DNA from: an uncultured Clostridia bacterium
GTDB taxonomy: Bacteria; Bacillota; Clostridia; Christensenellales; Borkfalkiaceae
Length of the DNA stretch: 33,450 bases
Assembly: GCA_947589565.1 (NCBI GenBank)
Contig: CANQBW010000019.1
Location: 1 to 33,450, forward strand
Reading direction: 5' to 3'
Every line of letters starts with the position of its first letter. Position 1 is the stretch's first letter. The translations under genes were made by a program, and so were the position numbers. This document shows, in pieces, positions 15,173 through 23,618 of the stretch. The notes beneath the pieces were generated by a model that was not told the DNA's origin, searched no databases, and saw only the letters and a list, made by a program, of their open reading frames with translations.

Positions 15173-16007
15173 CGGTAAAAAAATCGCAGCAGAGCTGAAG
15201 GCGGAAGTCAAGGTCCGCGCGGAGGCTTTCTATCAAAAACACGGGATAAAGCCCTCTCTCGCGGTCGTTCTCATCGGAAACGACCCCGCTTCGCAGGTCT
15301 ATGTGCGCAACAAGATCAAGTCCTGCGAAGAGACGGGCATCAAGTCCTGCTCGCATTTCCTCCCGGAGACGGCAACGCAGGAGGAGGCGGTCTCTCTCGT
15401 CAGGAGCCTTGCGGCAGATGATACCGTGCACGGCATTTTAGTGCAGCTCCCGCTCCCCAAACATCTCAACGAGGCGGAAATTCTGCGGGAAATTCCCCAT
15501 GAAAAGGATGTGGACGGATTTTCCGAGTTCAACATCGGCAGACTCTCCATGCAGAAGGAGGGGATCGTCGCTTGCACGCCCTACGGCGTGATGGAACTTT
15601 TGAAGCGCTACAATATTCCCATCGCTGGAAAGCGTGCGGTCGTCGTCGGCAGGTCGAACATCGTCGGCAAGCCGATGTCCATGCTGCTTTTGAATGCAAA
15701 TGCGACGGTCACCGTCTGCCATTCCAAGACGCAGAATTTGAAAGAGGAGACCTCCCGCGCGGACATCTTGGTCGCAGCGATCGGCAAGCCGAAGTTCATC
15801 ACGGGGGACATGGTCAAAGAAGGGGCGGTCGTCATCGACGTCGGGATCAACCGCGGAGAGGACGGAAAACTCTGCGGAGATGTCGACTTCGAAGCCGTCA
15901 AGGATAAGGTTTCTTACATTACGCCCGTCCCGGGAGGGGTGGGACCCATGACGGTGGCGTCCCTCATGGTCAATACCTGCATGTGTGCCGAAAGAAACAC
16001 AAAATAA
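15159..16007 (+). CDS. folD: Bifunctional methylene-THF dehydrogenase/cyclohydrolase FolD
   Basis: 282 residues, full length. Converts 5,10-methylene-THF to 10-formyl-THF with NADP, supplying one-carbon units for purines and formyl-Met. Motifs: YVRNKIKSCEETGI with the catalytic Lys (about 49-62), ILVQLPLPKHL (about 91-101), DVDGFSEFNIG (about 114-124), GRSNIVGKPMSMLL (about 160-173, the nucleotide-binding loop) and PVPGGVGPMTVASLM (about 255-269). The ATG lies inside the end of nusB. In Bacillus xseA and xseB follow folD; here ispA follows directly. Confidence 0.96.
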   Translation: MILIDGKKIAAELKAEVKVRAEAFYQKHGIKPSLAVVLIGNDPASQVYVRNKIKSCEETGIKSCSHFLPETATQEEAVSLVRSLAADDTVHGILVQLPLPKHLNEAEILREIPHEKDVDGFSEFNIGRLSMQKEGIVACTPYGVMELLKRYNIPIAGKRAVVVGRSNIVGKPMSMLLLNANATVTVCHSKTQNLKEETSRADILVAAIGKPKFITGDMVKEGAVVIDVGINRGEDGKLCGDVDFEAVKDKVSYITPVPGGVGPMTVASLMVNTCMCAERNTK

Positions 16008-16011
16008 AGTG

Positions 16012-16030
16012 TAGTATGTCAGACATAGTA
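16012..16030 (+). repeat. Shortened copy of the double palindrome before ispA
   Basis: TAGTATGTCAGACATAGTA: the same sequence as in spoIIIAE and dxs with three bases missing from the left arm (TAGTA-TGTC instead of TAGTACTATGTC). It sits just before the ispA start codon (16038), in the position where a ribosome binding site would be, and so could influence ispA translation. Confidence 0.75.
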
Positions 16031-16037
16031 TCAAGAT

Positions 16038-16913
16038 ATGGATATTTCATTTGAAGACAAGTACAGGGAATACTTTGAATTTTTCGAAGAGACCCTGAAG
16101 AGATTTTGCGCTTCCCTGAAAGTTTTTCCGCCTGTTTTGAAGGACAGCATGTGCTATTCGCTGCTGTCGGGCGGCAAGCGCATTCGTCCGGTGCTGTTCT
16201 TTGCTTCGCTCGACGCCTTCGGTGTCGATTTTAAAGAGGAGCGGGAACTTGCGCTCGCGCTTGAGTGTATCCATACTTATTCGCTGATCCATGATGACCT
16301 TCCGGCGATGGACAACGACGATTTCAGAAGGGGAAATCCCTCCAATCATGTGGTCTATGGGGAGGCGAACGCCATTTTGGCGGGAGACGCCCTGCTTTCG
16401 GAGGCGTGCAGTCTGATGTTCTCCGCGGCGAAGAAGAGCGGACGGCATCTTGAAGCCGCGTTCTATCTCTCGGAGTGCGCGGGAGCGCGCGGTATGGTCG
16501 CGGGACAGTCCGCTGACCTTCTCTATTCGGGAAAGAATGCGGGAAAGGACGATCTTGAATTTATCTATTCCCACAAGACGGGGAAACTCATCGCGGCTCC
16601 CCTCGTCATGGCTGCAATTTTGGCGGGTAGCGACAAAAATATTGCCGAGGAGTTCGGTATGGAACTTGGGCGGCTCTTCCAGCTGACGGACGACCTTCTC
16701 GACGCCAAGGGGGACAGCCAAAAGATGGGCAAGACCCTCGGCAAGGACGCCGAGGAGGATAAACTCACCTGCGTCAAGCTGTACGGGATCAAGGATTCGG
16801 AGCTTTTGGCGGATAAGTCTGCTTCCAAATGCCTTGAAATGATTCAAAAACATTACGACAACAATTTCTTCTTTGAGGGGATCGTGCGGCTCGTTCGCGG
16901 TCGGGACATTTGA
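16038..16913 (+). CDS. ispA: Polyprenyl (farnesyl/geranylgeranyl) diphosphate synthase
   Basis: 291 residues. Chain-elongating trans-prenyltransferase joining IPP to allylic diphosphates for quinone, undecaprenyl and other isoprenoids. Visible: GGKRIRP (about 46-52), first Asp-rich motif DDLPAMDND (about 90-98) followed by RRG, GDALLSEA (about 115), HKTGKLI (about 181-187), and second Asp motif QLTDDLLD (about 217-224). The product length (C15 or C20) cannot be told by eye. The start at ATG 16038 has no strong Shine-Dalgarno sequence, and the palindromic repeat lies just upstream. It overlaps the possible dxs TTG start. Confidence 0.92.
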   Translation: MDISFEDKYREYFEFFEETLKRFCASLKVFPPVLKDSMCYSLLSGGKRIRPVLFFASLDAFGVDFKEERELALALECIHTYSLIHDDLPAMDNDDFRRGNPSNHVVYGEANAILAGDALLSEACSLMFSAAKKSGRHLEAAFYLSECAGARGMVAGQSADLLYSGKNAGKDDLEFIYSHKTGKLIAAPLVMAAILAGSDKNIAEEFGMELGRLFQLTDDLLDAKGDSQKMGKTLGKDAEEDKLTCVKLYGIKDSELLADKSASKCLEMIQKHYDNNFFFEGIVRLVRGRDI

Positions 16914-16915
16914 AA

Positions 16916-18622
16916 ATGGGGAAACTGCTTTCGGACAAGGAGCTGAAAACCGCTTCTTTCTCACAACTGAATGAGCTCTGTGAGCAGATCCGCAGCGAAA
17001 TTTTCAACACGGTCTCCGTCTGCGGGGGGCATTTGTCCTCTAATTTGGGGGCGGTGGAGCTGACGGTCGCGCTGCACCGCGTCTTCGACTTTCCGCAGGA
17101 TAAGATCATCTTCGACGTCGGACATCAGTGCTACACCCATAAATTGCTCTCCGGCCGCGCCGACCGATTCCATACTCTGCGAAAAAGAGGGGGCATTTCG
17201 GGATTTCCCAAGCGGGAGGAGAGCGAGTACGACTGCTACAATACGGGGCACGCGGGGACGGCGATCTCCGCTGCGCTCGGATTCTCCAAGGCGCGGGACA
17301 TAAAGTGCGAAAATTACAAGGTCATTGCGCTCGTCGGCGACGGCGCGTTCAACAACGGACTCATCTACGAGGCTCTGAATAGTATCAGAATACTTGGGAG
17401 CCGCGTTCTCATTATTTTAAATGACAACGGCATGTCGATCTCTCCCACGGTCGGCGGAATGCACGAAATTTTGGGGGAACTCAAAAGCGGGGAGCGCGAT
17501 GTGAGGCTCTTCGAACAGTTCGGGCTTCACTACATGGGGATTTACGACGGAAACAAGCTCGAGAGCATTCTTCCCGCCCTCGAGGAGGCGAAAGGGTTGC
17601 TTGAAAGGGAGAGTGTGCTCCTTCATGTGGTCACGCGGAAGGGGTGCGGATACCCGTTTTGCGAGAATGCGCCCACGGAGACGCACGGTGTGAGCCCCGC
17701 AGGCACAGAGACAAAGGAATATTCCACGGCGCTGGGGGAGGAACTCAGTGCCCTTGCAAGAAAAAACGACAAAATCGTGGCGGTCACCGCCGCGATGACG
17801 GAAAGTTTGGGACTGAGACCCTTCTTTCGGGAATTTCCGGGGAGGGGGATCGACGTCGGGATCTGCGAGGAGCACGCCGCAGTGCTGTGTGCCTCGATGG
17901 CAGCTGCCGGACTCAAGCCCTACTTTGCGATCTATTCCACTTTTTTGCAGCGTGCGTTTGACGAGGTCATCCACGACATCTGTTCCCAGAACTTGCCCGT
18001 GACGATTTGTATCGACCGTGCGGGCGTGAGCGGCGCGGATGGGGAGACCCATCAGGGAGTGTTCGACCTCTCCTATCTTTCGATGATCCCAAACCTTACA
18101 ATTGCGGTGCCCAAGGACATCGGAGAGTTCCGCGCGATGTTGCGTGCAAGCGTTGACTTTGACCGTCCGCTCGCCATTCGCTACCCCCGCGAGGGGACGG
18201 AATCGCCGATTTCCGACATCGAAATTGGGAAATTTGAGGTTTTACATAGTACTATGTCAGACATAGTAATGCTTGCAGCGGGGGAGCGGTGCCTGAAAAC
18301 CGCGGAAAATGTGCGAAGAAGAGCCGAAAAGCTCGGGCGGGACTTTACGCTCGTCAACGCCCGCTTTGTGCGTCCGCTTGACGAGGAACTCTTAAGCGGA
18401 TTGAAGGAAAAGCACATCATCACCCTCGAGGACAATGTGCTCTGCGGCGGCTTTTCGGACGCAGTCGCGCGGTTCTTTGAGGGAAGGGGGAAATTTATTC
18501 ATCGCTTCGGTTATCCCGACTGTTTTCTGCCCCACGGGAGCGCCGGGGAACTTCGGGAGGAGTTCGGGCTCGGAGAGGAGCAGATTTTCGACTGCGTCAT
18601 GAGAATTTATGCGGGCGGATAA
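16916..18622 (+). CDS. dxs: 1-deoxy-D-xylulose-5-phosphate synthase, shortened
   Basis: TPP-dependent condensation of pyruvate and glyceraldehyde-3-phosphate, first step of the MEP pathway that feeds ispA. 568 residues from ATG 16916 (a TTG at 16910 overlapping the ispA stop is possible), versus about 620 in most bacteria. Visible: GGHLSSNLG, DVGHQCYTHK, TPP motif GDGAFNNGLIYEAL...NDNGMSI, CEEHAA with the catalytic Glu, and DRAGVSGADGETHQG. Between NDNGMSISP and LFEQFGL only about 30 residues remain where E. coli has roughly 65; the missing part corresponds to a flexible loop near the active site. In addition, codons at 18245-18265 are the palindromic repeat encoding HSTMSDI, in the less conserved linker after the pyrimidine domain. 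Confidence 0.94.
   Translation: MGKLLSDKELKTASFSQLNELCEQIRSEIFNTVSVCGGHLSSNLGAVELTVALHRVFDFPQDKIIFDVGHQCYTHKLLSGRADRFHTLRKRGGISGFPKREESEYDCYNTGHAGTAISAALGFSKARDIKCENYKVIALVGDGAFNNGLIYEALNSIRILGSRVLIILNDNGMSISPTVGGMHEILGELKSGERDVRLFEQFGLHYMGIYDGNKLESILPALEEAKGLLERESVLLHVVTRKGCGYPFCENAPTETHGVSPAGTETKEYSTALGEELSALARKNDKIVAVTAAMTESLGLRPFFREFPGRGIDVGICEEHAAVLCASMAAAGLKPYFAIYSTFLQRAFDEVIHDICSQNLPVTICIDRAGVSGADGETHQGVFDLSYLSMIPNLTIAVPKDIGEFRAMLRASVDFDRPLAIRYPREGTESPISDIEIGKFEVLHSTMSDIVMLAAGERCLKTAENVRRRAEKLGRDFTLVNARFVRPLDEELLSGLKEKHIITLEDNVLCGGFSDAVARFFEGRGKFIHRFGYPDCFLPHGSAGELREEFGLGEEQIFDCVMRIYAGG
18245..18268 (+). repeat. Double palindrome, copy in dxs
   Basis: CATAGTACTATG (18245-18256) overlapping ACTATGTC-A-GACATAGT (18251-18267), a perfect 8+1+8 palindrome. 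The first 21 nt are identical to 12185-12205 in spoIIIAE and are read in the same frame (HSTMSDI). AT-rich codons (AGT, ACT, TCA, ATA, GTA) contrast with the GC-rich surroundings. Confidence 0.85.
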
Positions 18623-19373
18623 GTTCTTTTCGGAGAAATTTTCCTCGCGCACGAAGGCCGCGGAGGCTCTCAAAAAGGGATATATTCTCCGTGGCGGCAA
18701 GCCGGTCTCTCCGAGCGATGAAGTCAATGAAGATGATGTCTTCGAATTTCTCGAAGAAGAGCATTTCCGCTACGTCTCCAATGGGGGTTACAAGCTCGAG
18801 CGTGCGATAAATGAGTTTAAAATCGATGTTTCGGGAATGAGTTTTGCGGATTTGGGCTCGAGCACGGGGGGATTTTGCGACTGTCTTTTGCAGAATGGCG
18901 CAAGGCATGTCTTCTGTGTGGACGTCGGCACGTCGCAGCTTTGCGATCCTCTTCGGGAAGATGGGCGAGTGACCGTCATGGAGGGAGTCAACGCGCGGTT
19001 TTTGACCCGCGAGAGCTTTTCGTTCCCGCCCGACGGCGTCACCGCGGACCTGAGTTTTATTTCTTTGAAACTCGTCCTTCCCGCAATTTCTCAGATTCTC
19101 TCCGTTGGGCAAATCGCGCTCCTTCTCTTGAAACCCCAGTTCGAATGCGGCAGAGAGGGTCTCAAAAAAGGGGGGATCTGCCCCGTCGGACTGCACGGAA
19201 AGCTTCTCGGGGAGTTCTACGACGAAGCGATCATTCATGATCTTTCGCCGCTCGACGTCGTCAATGCGCCGATCAGGGAGAAGAAGAACATCGAATACAT
19301 GGTCTCTCTCAAAAAGGGCGCCGAGCCGCTCGAAAAACGGGAATTTCTTTTGAAAGCTTCAAAGCTCATTTGA
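18609..19373 (+). CDS. tlyA: TlyA-family rRNA 2'-O-methyltransferase (YqxC)
   Basis: 254 residues. An N-terminal S4 RNA-binding domain (about 1-60, MRADKFFSEKFSSRTKAAEALKK begins it) is followed by an FtsJ-like methyltransferase domain with SAM motif ADLGSSTGGFCDCLL (about 79-93), VDVGTSQL, and ADLSFISL, ending with LLLKPQFECGRE (the catalytic Lys region). Related TlyA proteins 2'-O-methylate 16S and 23S rRNA; in Bacillus the gene (yqxC) has this same position. It overlaps dxs by 14 nt. Confidence 0.92.
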   Translation: MRADKFFSEKFSSRTKAAEALKKGYILRGGKPVSPSDEVNEDDVFEFLEEEHFRYVSNGGYKLERAINEFKIDVSGMSFADLGSSTGGFCDCLLQNGARHVFCVDVGTSQLCDPLREDGRVTVMEGVNARFLTRESFSFPPDGVTADLSFISLKLVLPAISQILSVGQIALLLLKPQFECGREGLKKGGICPVGLHGKLLGEFYDEAIIHDLSPLDVVNAPIREKKNIEYMVSLKKGAEPLEKREFLLKASKLI

Positions 19374-19391
19374 TAAATTACGGGAGAAGAG

Positions 19392-20183
19392 ATGAAAATC
19401 GGAATTTTTTACCATGGACAGAGGACTCCGCGCGAGGAGGCGGTCAAGGTCGGCGAAATGCTCCAAAAGCGGGGCGCAGAAGTTGTCCTGTTTTCCTGCG
19501 AAGAGGAGATCGGGATCGTCGACCGACTTGTCGTCTTCGGCGGGGACGGCACGATCTTGCGCGCTGCAAGAAAGGTCTCGCCCTACTCGATCCCACTCGT
19601 CGCCGTCAACTACGGCACGATCGGCTTCCTTGCGGAGTTCGAAAAGAACGAGACGGAGGAGCTTGTCGACCTTGTTCTCGATGAAAACTGCCCCGTGCAG
19701 AAGAGATCGCAGCTCGAAGTGATCTATAACGGAAAAAAATACTATTGTCTCAACGATCTTACCATCATGCGCGAGGTCTCCGCGAACAGCCACAGCAAGA
19801 CGGGGCGCATTCTGGTGAGTATCAACGGACGGGACGCGGGGGATTTCACGGCGGACGGGCTCATCGTCTCCACGCCGACGGGCTCCACCGCCTATTCCCT
19901 CGCCGCGGGGGGGAGCATTCTCACGCCCGACTGCGAGGTGTTCATGCTCACGCCCGTCTGCTCCTTCTCCCTCCGCGGGAGACCGATTGCATGTTCCGAC
20001 CGCAGCAGGCTCTCCTTCCGCTTCCCCAAGGACAGCGCGCTCGTGCTGCACGGGGACGGGATCTACATCGGTGAAGTCGGAGAAAAGGACGTCGTCACCG
20101 TGGAAAAAGCCGAGAGGAGTGCGATCTTCCTCACCAAGGAGAAGAATGACTTCTTCCGTAGACTGACCGAAAAAATCAACTGA
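19392..20183 (+). CDS. nadK: NAD kinase
   Basis: 263 residues. ATP-dependent phosphorylation of NAD to NADP. Motifs: FGGDGTILRAARK (about 51-63, with the catalytic Asp), NYGTIGFLAEFE (about 73-84), the NDLTIMRE segment (about 118-125) and TADGLIVSTPTGSTAYSLAA (about 152-171). GGGAG lies five bases before ATG 19392. The tlyA-nadK-argR-recN order is common in Clostridia; Bacillus has the gene elsewhere. Confidence 0.95.
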   Translation: MKIGIFYHGQRTPREEAVKVGEMLQKRGAEVVLFSCEEEIGIVDRLVVFGGDGTILRAARKVSPYSIPLVAVNYGTIGFLAEFEKNETEELVDLVLDENCPVQKRSQLEVIYNGKKYYCLNDLTIMREVSANSHSKTGRILVSINGRDAGDFTADGLIVSTPTGSTAYSLAAGGSILTPDCEVFMLTPVCSFSLRGRPIACSDRSRLSFRFPKDSALVLHGDGIYIGEVGEKDVVTVEKAERSAIFLTKEKNDFFRRLTEKIN

Positions 20184-20195
20184 CGAGGTGGAAAT

Positions 20196-20654
20196 ATGCT
20201 GCTCAGAAACGCCAGACAGACAAAAATTCTCGAGCTCATCGAGGAAAAGGAAATCGAGACGCAAGAGGAACTCTGCAAGGAGCTCTCCGCCTGCCACTTT
20301 AAGGTGACGCAGGCGACGGTCTCGCGGGACGTGAGAGAACTCGGCCTTAGCAAAAAATCGGGAGTGGAGAAGCGGTACCGCTACGTCGCGGCGAAGCGCA
20401 AGGAGGGGAATCTGCCCGACCGTATGCGCGCTCTCTTCGAGGCGGGCGTCGAATCGGTCCAGAATGTCGGAAATATGGTCGTCGTCAAGACCATGCCCGG
20501 CTACGGCGCAAACGCGGGCGCAGTCATCGATCTTCTCGAATTTCAAGGAGTTGCGGGGAGCATTGCGGGAGACGACACCGTCTTCTCCGTCTGCTTGAAT
20601 GCGGAGACCGCCGAGAAGTTCCGCGATTATCTCCTTCTCATCGCCAAGGGATAA
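20196..20654 (+). CDS. argR: Arginine repressor ArgR/AhrC
   Basis: 152 residues. An N-terminal winged helix (about 1-70) with RQTKILELIEE and TQATVSRDVRELGL is followed by a C-terminal hexamerisation/arginine-binding domain with MPGYGANAGAVIDLL and SIAGDDTVF (the GDD motif that contacts arginine). It represses arginine synthesis and activates catabolism when arginine is present; no target operator was seen in this window. GAGGTGG lies close upstream. recN starts one base after its stop. Confidence 0.95.
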   Translation: MLLRNARQTKILELIEEKEIETQEELCKELSACHFKVTQATVSRDVRELGLSKKSGVEKRYRYVAAKRKEGNLPDRMRALFEAGVESVQNVGNMVVVKTMPGYGANAGAVIDLLEFQGVAGSIAGDDTVFSVCLNAETAEKFRDYLLLIAKG

Positions 20655-20655
20655 T

Positions 20656-22353
20656 ATGCTCAGAAGTCTTCAAATTTCCAACGTCGCGCTCATCGAGCGC
20701 GCCGAACTGACCTTTTCAGAGGGGCTCAATGTGATTTCGGGTGAGACCGGCTCGGGAAAATCCGTGCTGCTCTCCTCGATCGAGTTTGTGCTCGGGGGAA
20801 AGGCGGACAAGTCCATGATCCGTCACGGCGAGGACAGCTGCTCTGTCCGCGCCCTCTTCGACTGCTCCGAAGAGATCAAAAAAATGCTTGCCGAAATGGA
20901 TATCGAGGCGGAGGACTCCCTCGTACTTTCGAGAAAACTCTCCCTTGACGGCAGGAGCAGCGCGAAGATCAACGGCTGCGCGGTCACGCTCTCCATGCTG
21001 AAGGAGATCACCACCCGCCTCGTCGACATTCACGGTCAGAGCGAGCACTTTTTTCTTTTGAAAGAGAGCAACCAATTGAGGCTTCTCGACCGTCTCGGCG
21101 GAGAGCCCGTACGGGAGAGCAAGGAGAAAGTCGGAAAATTTCTCTCCGAGCGGAAAGCTATCCTCGAACAGATCCAAAAGATCGGCGGGGACGAGGCGGA
21201 GCGCGACCGCAGAATGGACATGCTTCGCTTTCAGATCGACGAAATTTCCGCCGCCTCTTTGAAAGAGGGAGAGGAGGAGAAACTGCTCCTTTTAAGAGAC
21301 AAGCTTCGCAACGCGGAAAAGATCGTGACCGGCTTAAGTTCCGCATGTGAGGTGTTGCAGACGGACGGGGGCGCCTTGGATCGCGTCCGCTCCGCGCAGA
21401 AGTCTCTCTCGCAAATTCTAAAGTATGCGCCCGAGCTTAGTGCCTGTTCCGATCGGCTTGCAAATGCCTTTGAGGAGCTTGAGGACATCTCCGAGACCCT
21501 TTCTCAGGCCGCCGAGGAGCCGGACCTCGACGAAAACGCCCTCGAAAAGACGGAAAATCGGCTCGACGAATATCGCTCGCTCAAGAAAAAGTACAGCGGA
21601 ACCGTCGAAGGAGTCCTGCAATTTTTAGAAAAGGCGCAGGAGGAGTACGATCTTCTCAAAAACGGCGAGGAGAGGGCGGAGGAACTCCGTGCCGCGCTCA
21701 AAACCTGCGAGGACAACCTCTTTTCTGCCTGCGTGGAGCTCAACGAGAGGAGAAAGAAGACTGCAAAGTCCTTTTCGGAGAAGGTCATTCGAGAATTGAA
21801 GACGCTGAACATTTCCTCGGCGAACTTCGAAGTCGAATTTACGGAGTACGGGCGGGACAAGATCGGTCGCGCGACGGGCGAGGGGCTTGGAGAGATCAGA
21901 TTTCTCTTCTCCGCCAATGCGGGGGAGCCGCTCAAGGAGCTTGGAAAGATTATCAGCGGCGGCGAAATGAGCCGGTTCATGCTCGCCGTCAAGACGCAGA
22001 TCGCCGAAGTGGAAGGGATCGACTGCGCTCTCTTCGACGAGATCGATGCGGGGATCGGCGGAAAGACGGGGAAAGTCGTTGCGGAAAAGCTCATGCGGCT
22101 CTCGAAAAACGTGCAAATTATCTCCGTCTCTCATTTGACGCAGATCGCGGCGGGCGCGGACAGACAGTTCTGTATCGAAAAGGCGGAGCGCGAGGGAAGG
22201 ACATTTTCGATCGTCCGTCAGCTCGACGAAGGACAGCGGACAGCCGAGCTCGCCCGCATGATCGCGGGAGACGTCAACGAGCTCTCCTTAAAGCACGCAG
22301 AGGAACTGATAAAATCTGCCTCTCTTTACAAAAATTCACCGAATGCCGATTGA
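20656..22353 (+). CDS. recN: DNA repair protein RecN
   Basis: 565 residues, SMC-like ATPase in double-strand break repair. P-loop GETGSGKS (about 31-38), a long coiled-coil middle (about 150-370), signature ISGGEMSRFMLAVK (about 434-447), and Walker B ALFDEIDAGIGGKTG (about 457-471), with VSHLTQIAA after it. ATG 20656 follows the argR stop by one base with AAGGG five bases upstream; the open frame from 20599 is an artefact of overlap with argR. Its stop codon lies in the loop of a terminator hairpin. Confidence 0.96.
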   Translation: MLRSLQISNVALIERAELTFSEGLNVISGETGSGKSVLLSSIEFVLGGKADKSMIRHGEDSCSVRALFDCSEEIKKMLAEMDIEAEDSLVLSRKLSLDGRSSAKINGCAVTLSMLKEITTRLVDIHGQSEHFFLLKESNQLRLLDRLGGEPVRESKEKVGKFLSERKAILEQIQKIGGDEAERDRRMDMLRFQIDEISAASLKEGEEEKLLLLRDKLRNAEKIVTGLSSACEVLQTDGGALDRVRSAQKSLSQILKYAPELSACSDRLANAFEELEDISETLSQAAEEPDLDENALEKTENRLDEYRSLKKKYSGTVEGVLQFLEKAQEEYDLLKNGEERAEELRAALKTCEDNLFSACVELNERRKKTAKSFSEKVIRELKTLNISSANFEVEFTEYGRDKIGRATGEGLGEIRFLFSANAGEPLKELGKIISGGEMSRFMLAVKTQIAEVEGIDCALFDEIDAGIGGKTGKVVAEKLMRLSKNVQIISVSHLTQIAAGADRQFCIEKAEREGRTFSIVRQLDEGQRTAELARMIAGDVNELSLKHAEELIKSASLYKNSPNAD

Positions 22354-22373
22354 CGCATAGATCGGCATTTTTT
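22342..22373 (+). terminator. Intrinsic terminator after recN
   Basis: AATGCCGAT (22342-22350) and ATCGGCATT (22361-22369) around a 10-nt loop that contains the recN stop codon (22351-22353), followed by a run of six T (22368-22373). It ends the vegetative block before spoIVB. Confidence 0.85.
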
Positions 22374-22394
22374 ACGCAAAATAGTTCCGTTCAG

Positions 22395-22416
22395 ACCTAT
22401 GCTTTCAAGCATGGGT
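22395..22416 (+). promoter_or_regulatory. Hairpin abutting the spoIVB ribosome binding site
   Basis: ACCTATGCTT (22395-22404) can pair with AAGCATGGGT (22407-22416) with one G.U pair, leaving a tight loop. It ends next to the GGGAGG (22417-22422) used by spoIVB. It may modulate translation or may be an operator; no clear sporulation promoter was recognised upstream. Confidence 0.3.
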
Positions 22417-22428
22417 GGGAGGTAACAT

Positions 22429-23451
22429 TTGCGTAAGCTGAAATTTGTATTCTCTGCGGTTCTGCTTCTTTGTCTTTCCCTCTTTATGGGAGCGGGACAG
22501 TTCTATGTCGCGGACGCCGCAGCCGAAAAATATTATGTGGGCGGCATGACCGCGGGATTCATGCTCGGCGCGGGCGGCGCGGAGGTCATCGAACTGAGCG
22601 AGGTCGTGACCAAGGAGGGGACGGCAAGTCCCGCAAAGGACGCCGGCATTCGTCCCGGTGACTGCATCTGTGCGGTCAACGAGGAGCCCATCAGGACCAT
22701 CGAGGACTTAAATCACGCGCTCGAGGCGAGCAAGGGCAAGGAGATCGAGATCACGCTCAGGAGAAACGGGGAGTTTGCGACCGTCTCCATCACTCCGGTC
22801 AAGGATAAAAAGAGCGGAAAATTCAAGATCGGCGTGCTCATTCGCGACACGCTTTCGGGGATCGGGACGGTCACCTATATCAAAAAGAACGGCAAACAGT
22901 TCGGTGCGCTCGGACACAAGGTCGCCGACGACAACAACGAACTTTTGCAAATTTCCGACTCCAAAGTGTATCTTTGCAGCATTATCGGCGTCAACAAGGG
23001 GACGCGCGGCAAGGCGGGGGAACTGAGGGGACTCTTCATCAACGACAAGCCCATCGCCAAGGCGAAGAAGATCTGCGACACGGGACTCTTCGGCACCTTT
23101 GAAAATTACGATCTGAAGGACTGCAAGCTCGTGGAGACCGCGCCGCTCTCGGAAGCGGAGATCGGAAAGGCGTATATCTATTCGACCGTCAACGGCACCA
23201 CGCCCCAGCGATTCGAGATCGCCATCGCCAAGATCGACGAGGGGAACAAGGAGAACAAGAACTTCGTCATCAAAGTGACGGATGAGGCGCTCATCGAATA
23301 CACGGGCGGGATCGTCCAGGGCATGAGCGGCAGCCCTATCCTGCAGGACGGCAAGCTCATCGGCGCCGTCACCCACGTCTTCCTCAACGACCCGACGAGA
23401 GGTTACGGAATCGGAATCGAAAAAATGATCTCCTGCGGAACGGAAAAGTAA
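22429..23451 (+). CDS. spoIVB: SpoIVB serine peptidase (S55)
   Basis: 340 residues. Made in the forespore and secreted into the intermembrane space, where in Bacillus it cleaves SpoIVFA to start pro-sigma-K processing. An N-terminal signal anchor (about 5-25) is followed by a PDZ domain (about 60-125, with DAGIRPGDCICAVNEEPI), then the S55 peptidase domain with GALGHKVAD (His about 163) and GIVQGMSGSPIL (Ser region about 300-302) and THVFLNDPTRGYGIGIE. TTG start at 22429, supported by GGGAGG six bases upstream. spo0A, its usual neighbour, does not follow; an accessory region begins instead. Confidence 0.95.
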   Translation: MRKLKFVFSAVLLLCLSLFMGAGQFYVADAAAEKYYVGGMTAGFMLGAGGAEVIELSEVVTKEGTASPAKDAGIRPGDCICAVNEEPIRTIEDLNHALEASKGKEIEITLRRNGEFATVSITPVKDKKSGKFKIGVLIRDTLSGIGTVTYIKKNGKQFGALGHKVADDNNELLQISDSKVYLCSIIGVNKGTRGKAGELRGLFINDKPIAKAKKICDTGLFGTFENYDLKDCKLVETAPLSEAEIGKAYIYSTVNGTTPQRFEIAIAKIDEGNKENKNFVIKVTDEALIEYTGGIVQGMSGSPILQDGKLIGAVTHVFLNDPTRGYGIGIEKMISCGTEK

Positions 23452-23470
23452 AATTTTATAAATCGAACTC

Positions 23471-23501
23471 AAAAAAGGCATACGGTTTGTATGCCTTTTT
23501 T
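23471..23501 (+). terminator. Terminator after spoIVB
   Basis: A 13-bp stem AAAAAAGGCATAC (23471-23483) with GTATGCCTTTTTT (23489-23501), loop GGTTT. The A and T runs make it work in both directions. Nearly the same arms occur in the terminator at 31640-31669. Confidence 0.85.
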
Positions 23502-23563
23502 CTACTGATTGTCCAAGATTTAGAATATTTCTTTATAATTACGCAAAAATTCTCAATAGCCGC

Positions 23564-23592
23564 TTTACAATAAGCGAACTTTATGCTATAAT
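23564..23592 (+). promoter_or_regulatory. Sigma-A promoter of the DUF4143-type ATPase gene
   Basis: TTTACA (23564-23569), a 17-nt spacer, and TATAAT (23587-23592). The -35 lies within a small inverted repeat CGCTT-ACAAT-AAGCG region (23561-23576), a possible regulator site. Confidence 0.75.
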
Positions 23593-23618
23593 AATTAAAA
23601 ATCGCAACGAGGACGGAC

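Noticed and set aside
19359-20546. 395-residue minus-strand open frame opposite nadK and argR
   Set aside because: It spans two well-identified genes on the other strand and resembles no protein family.
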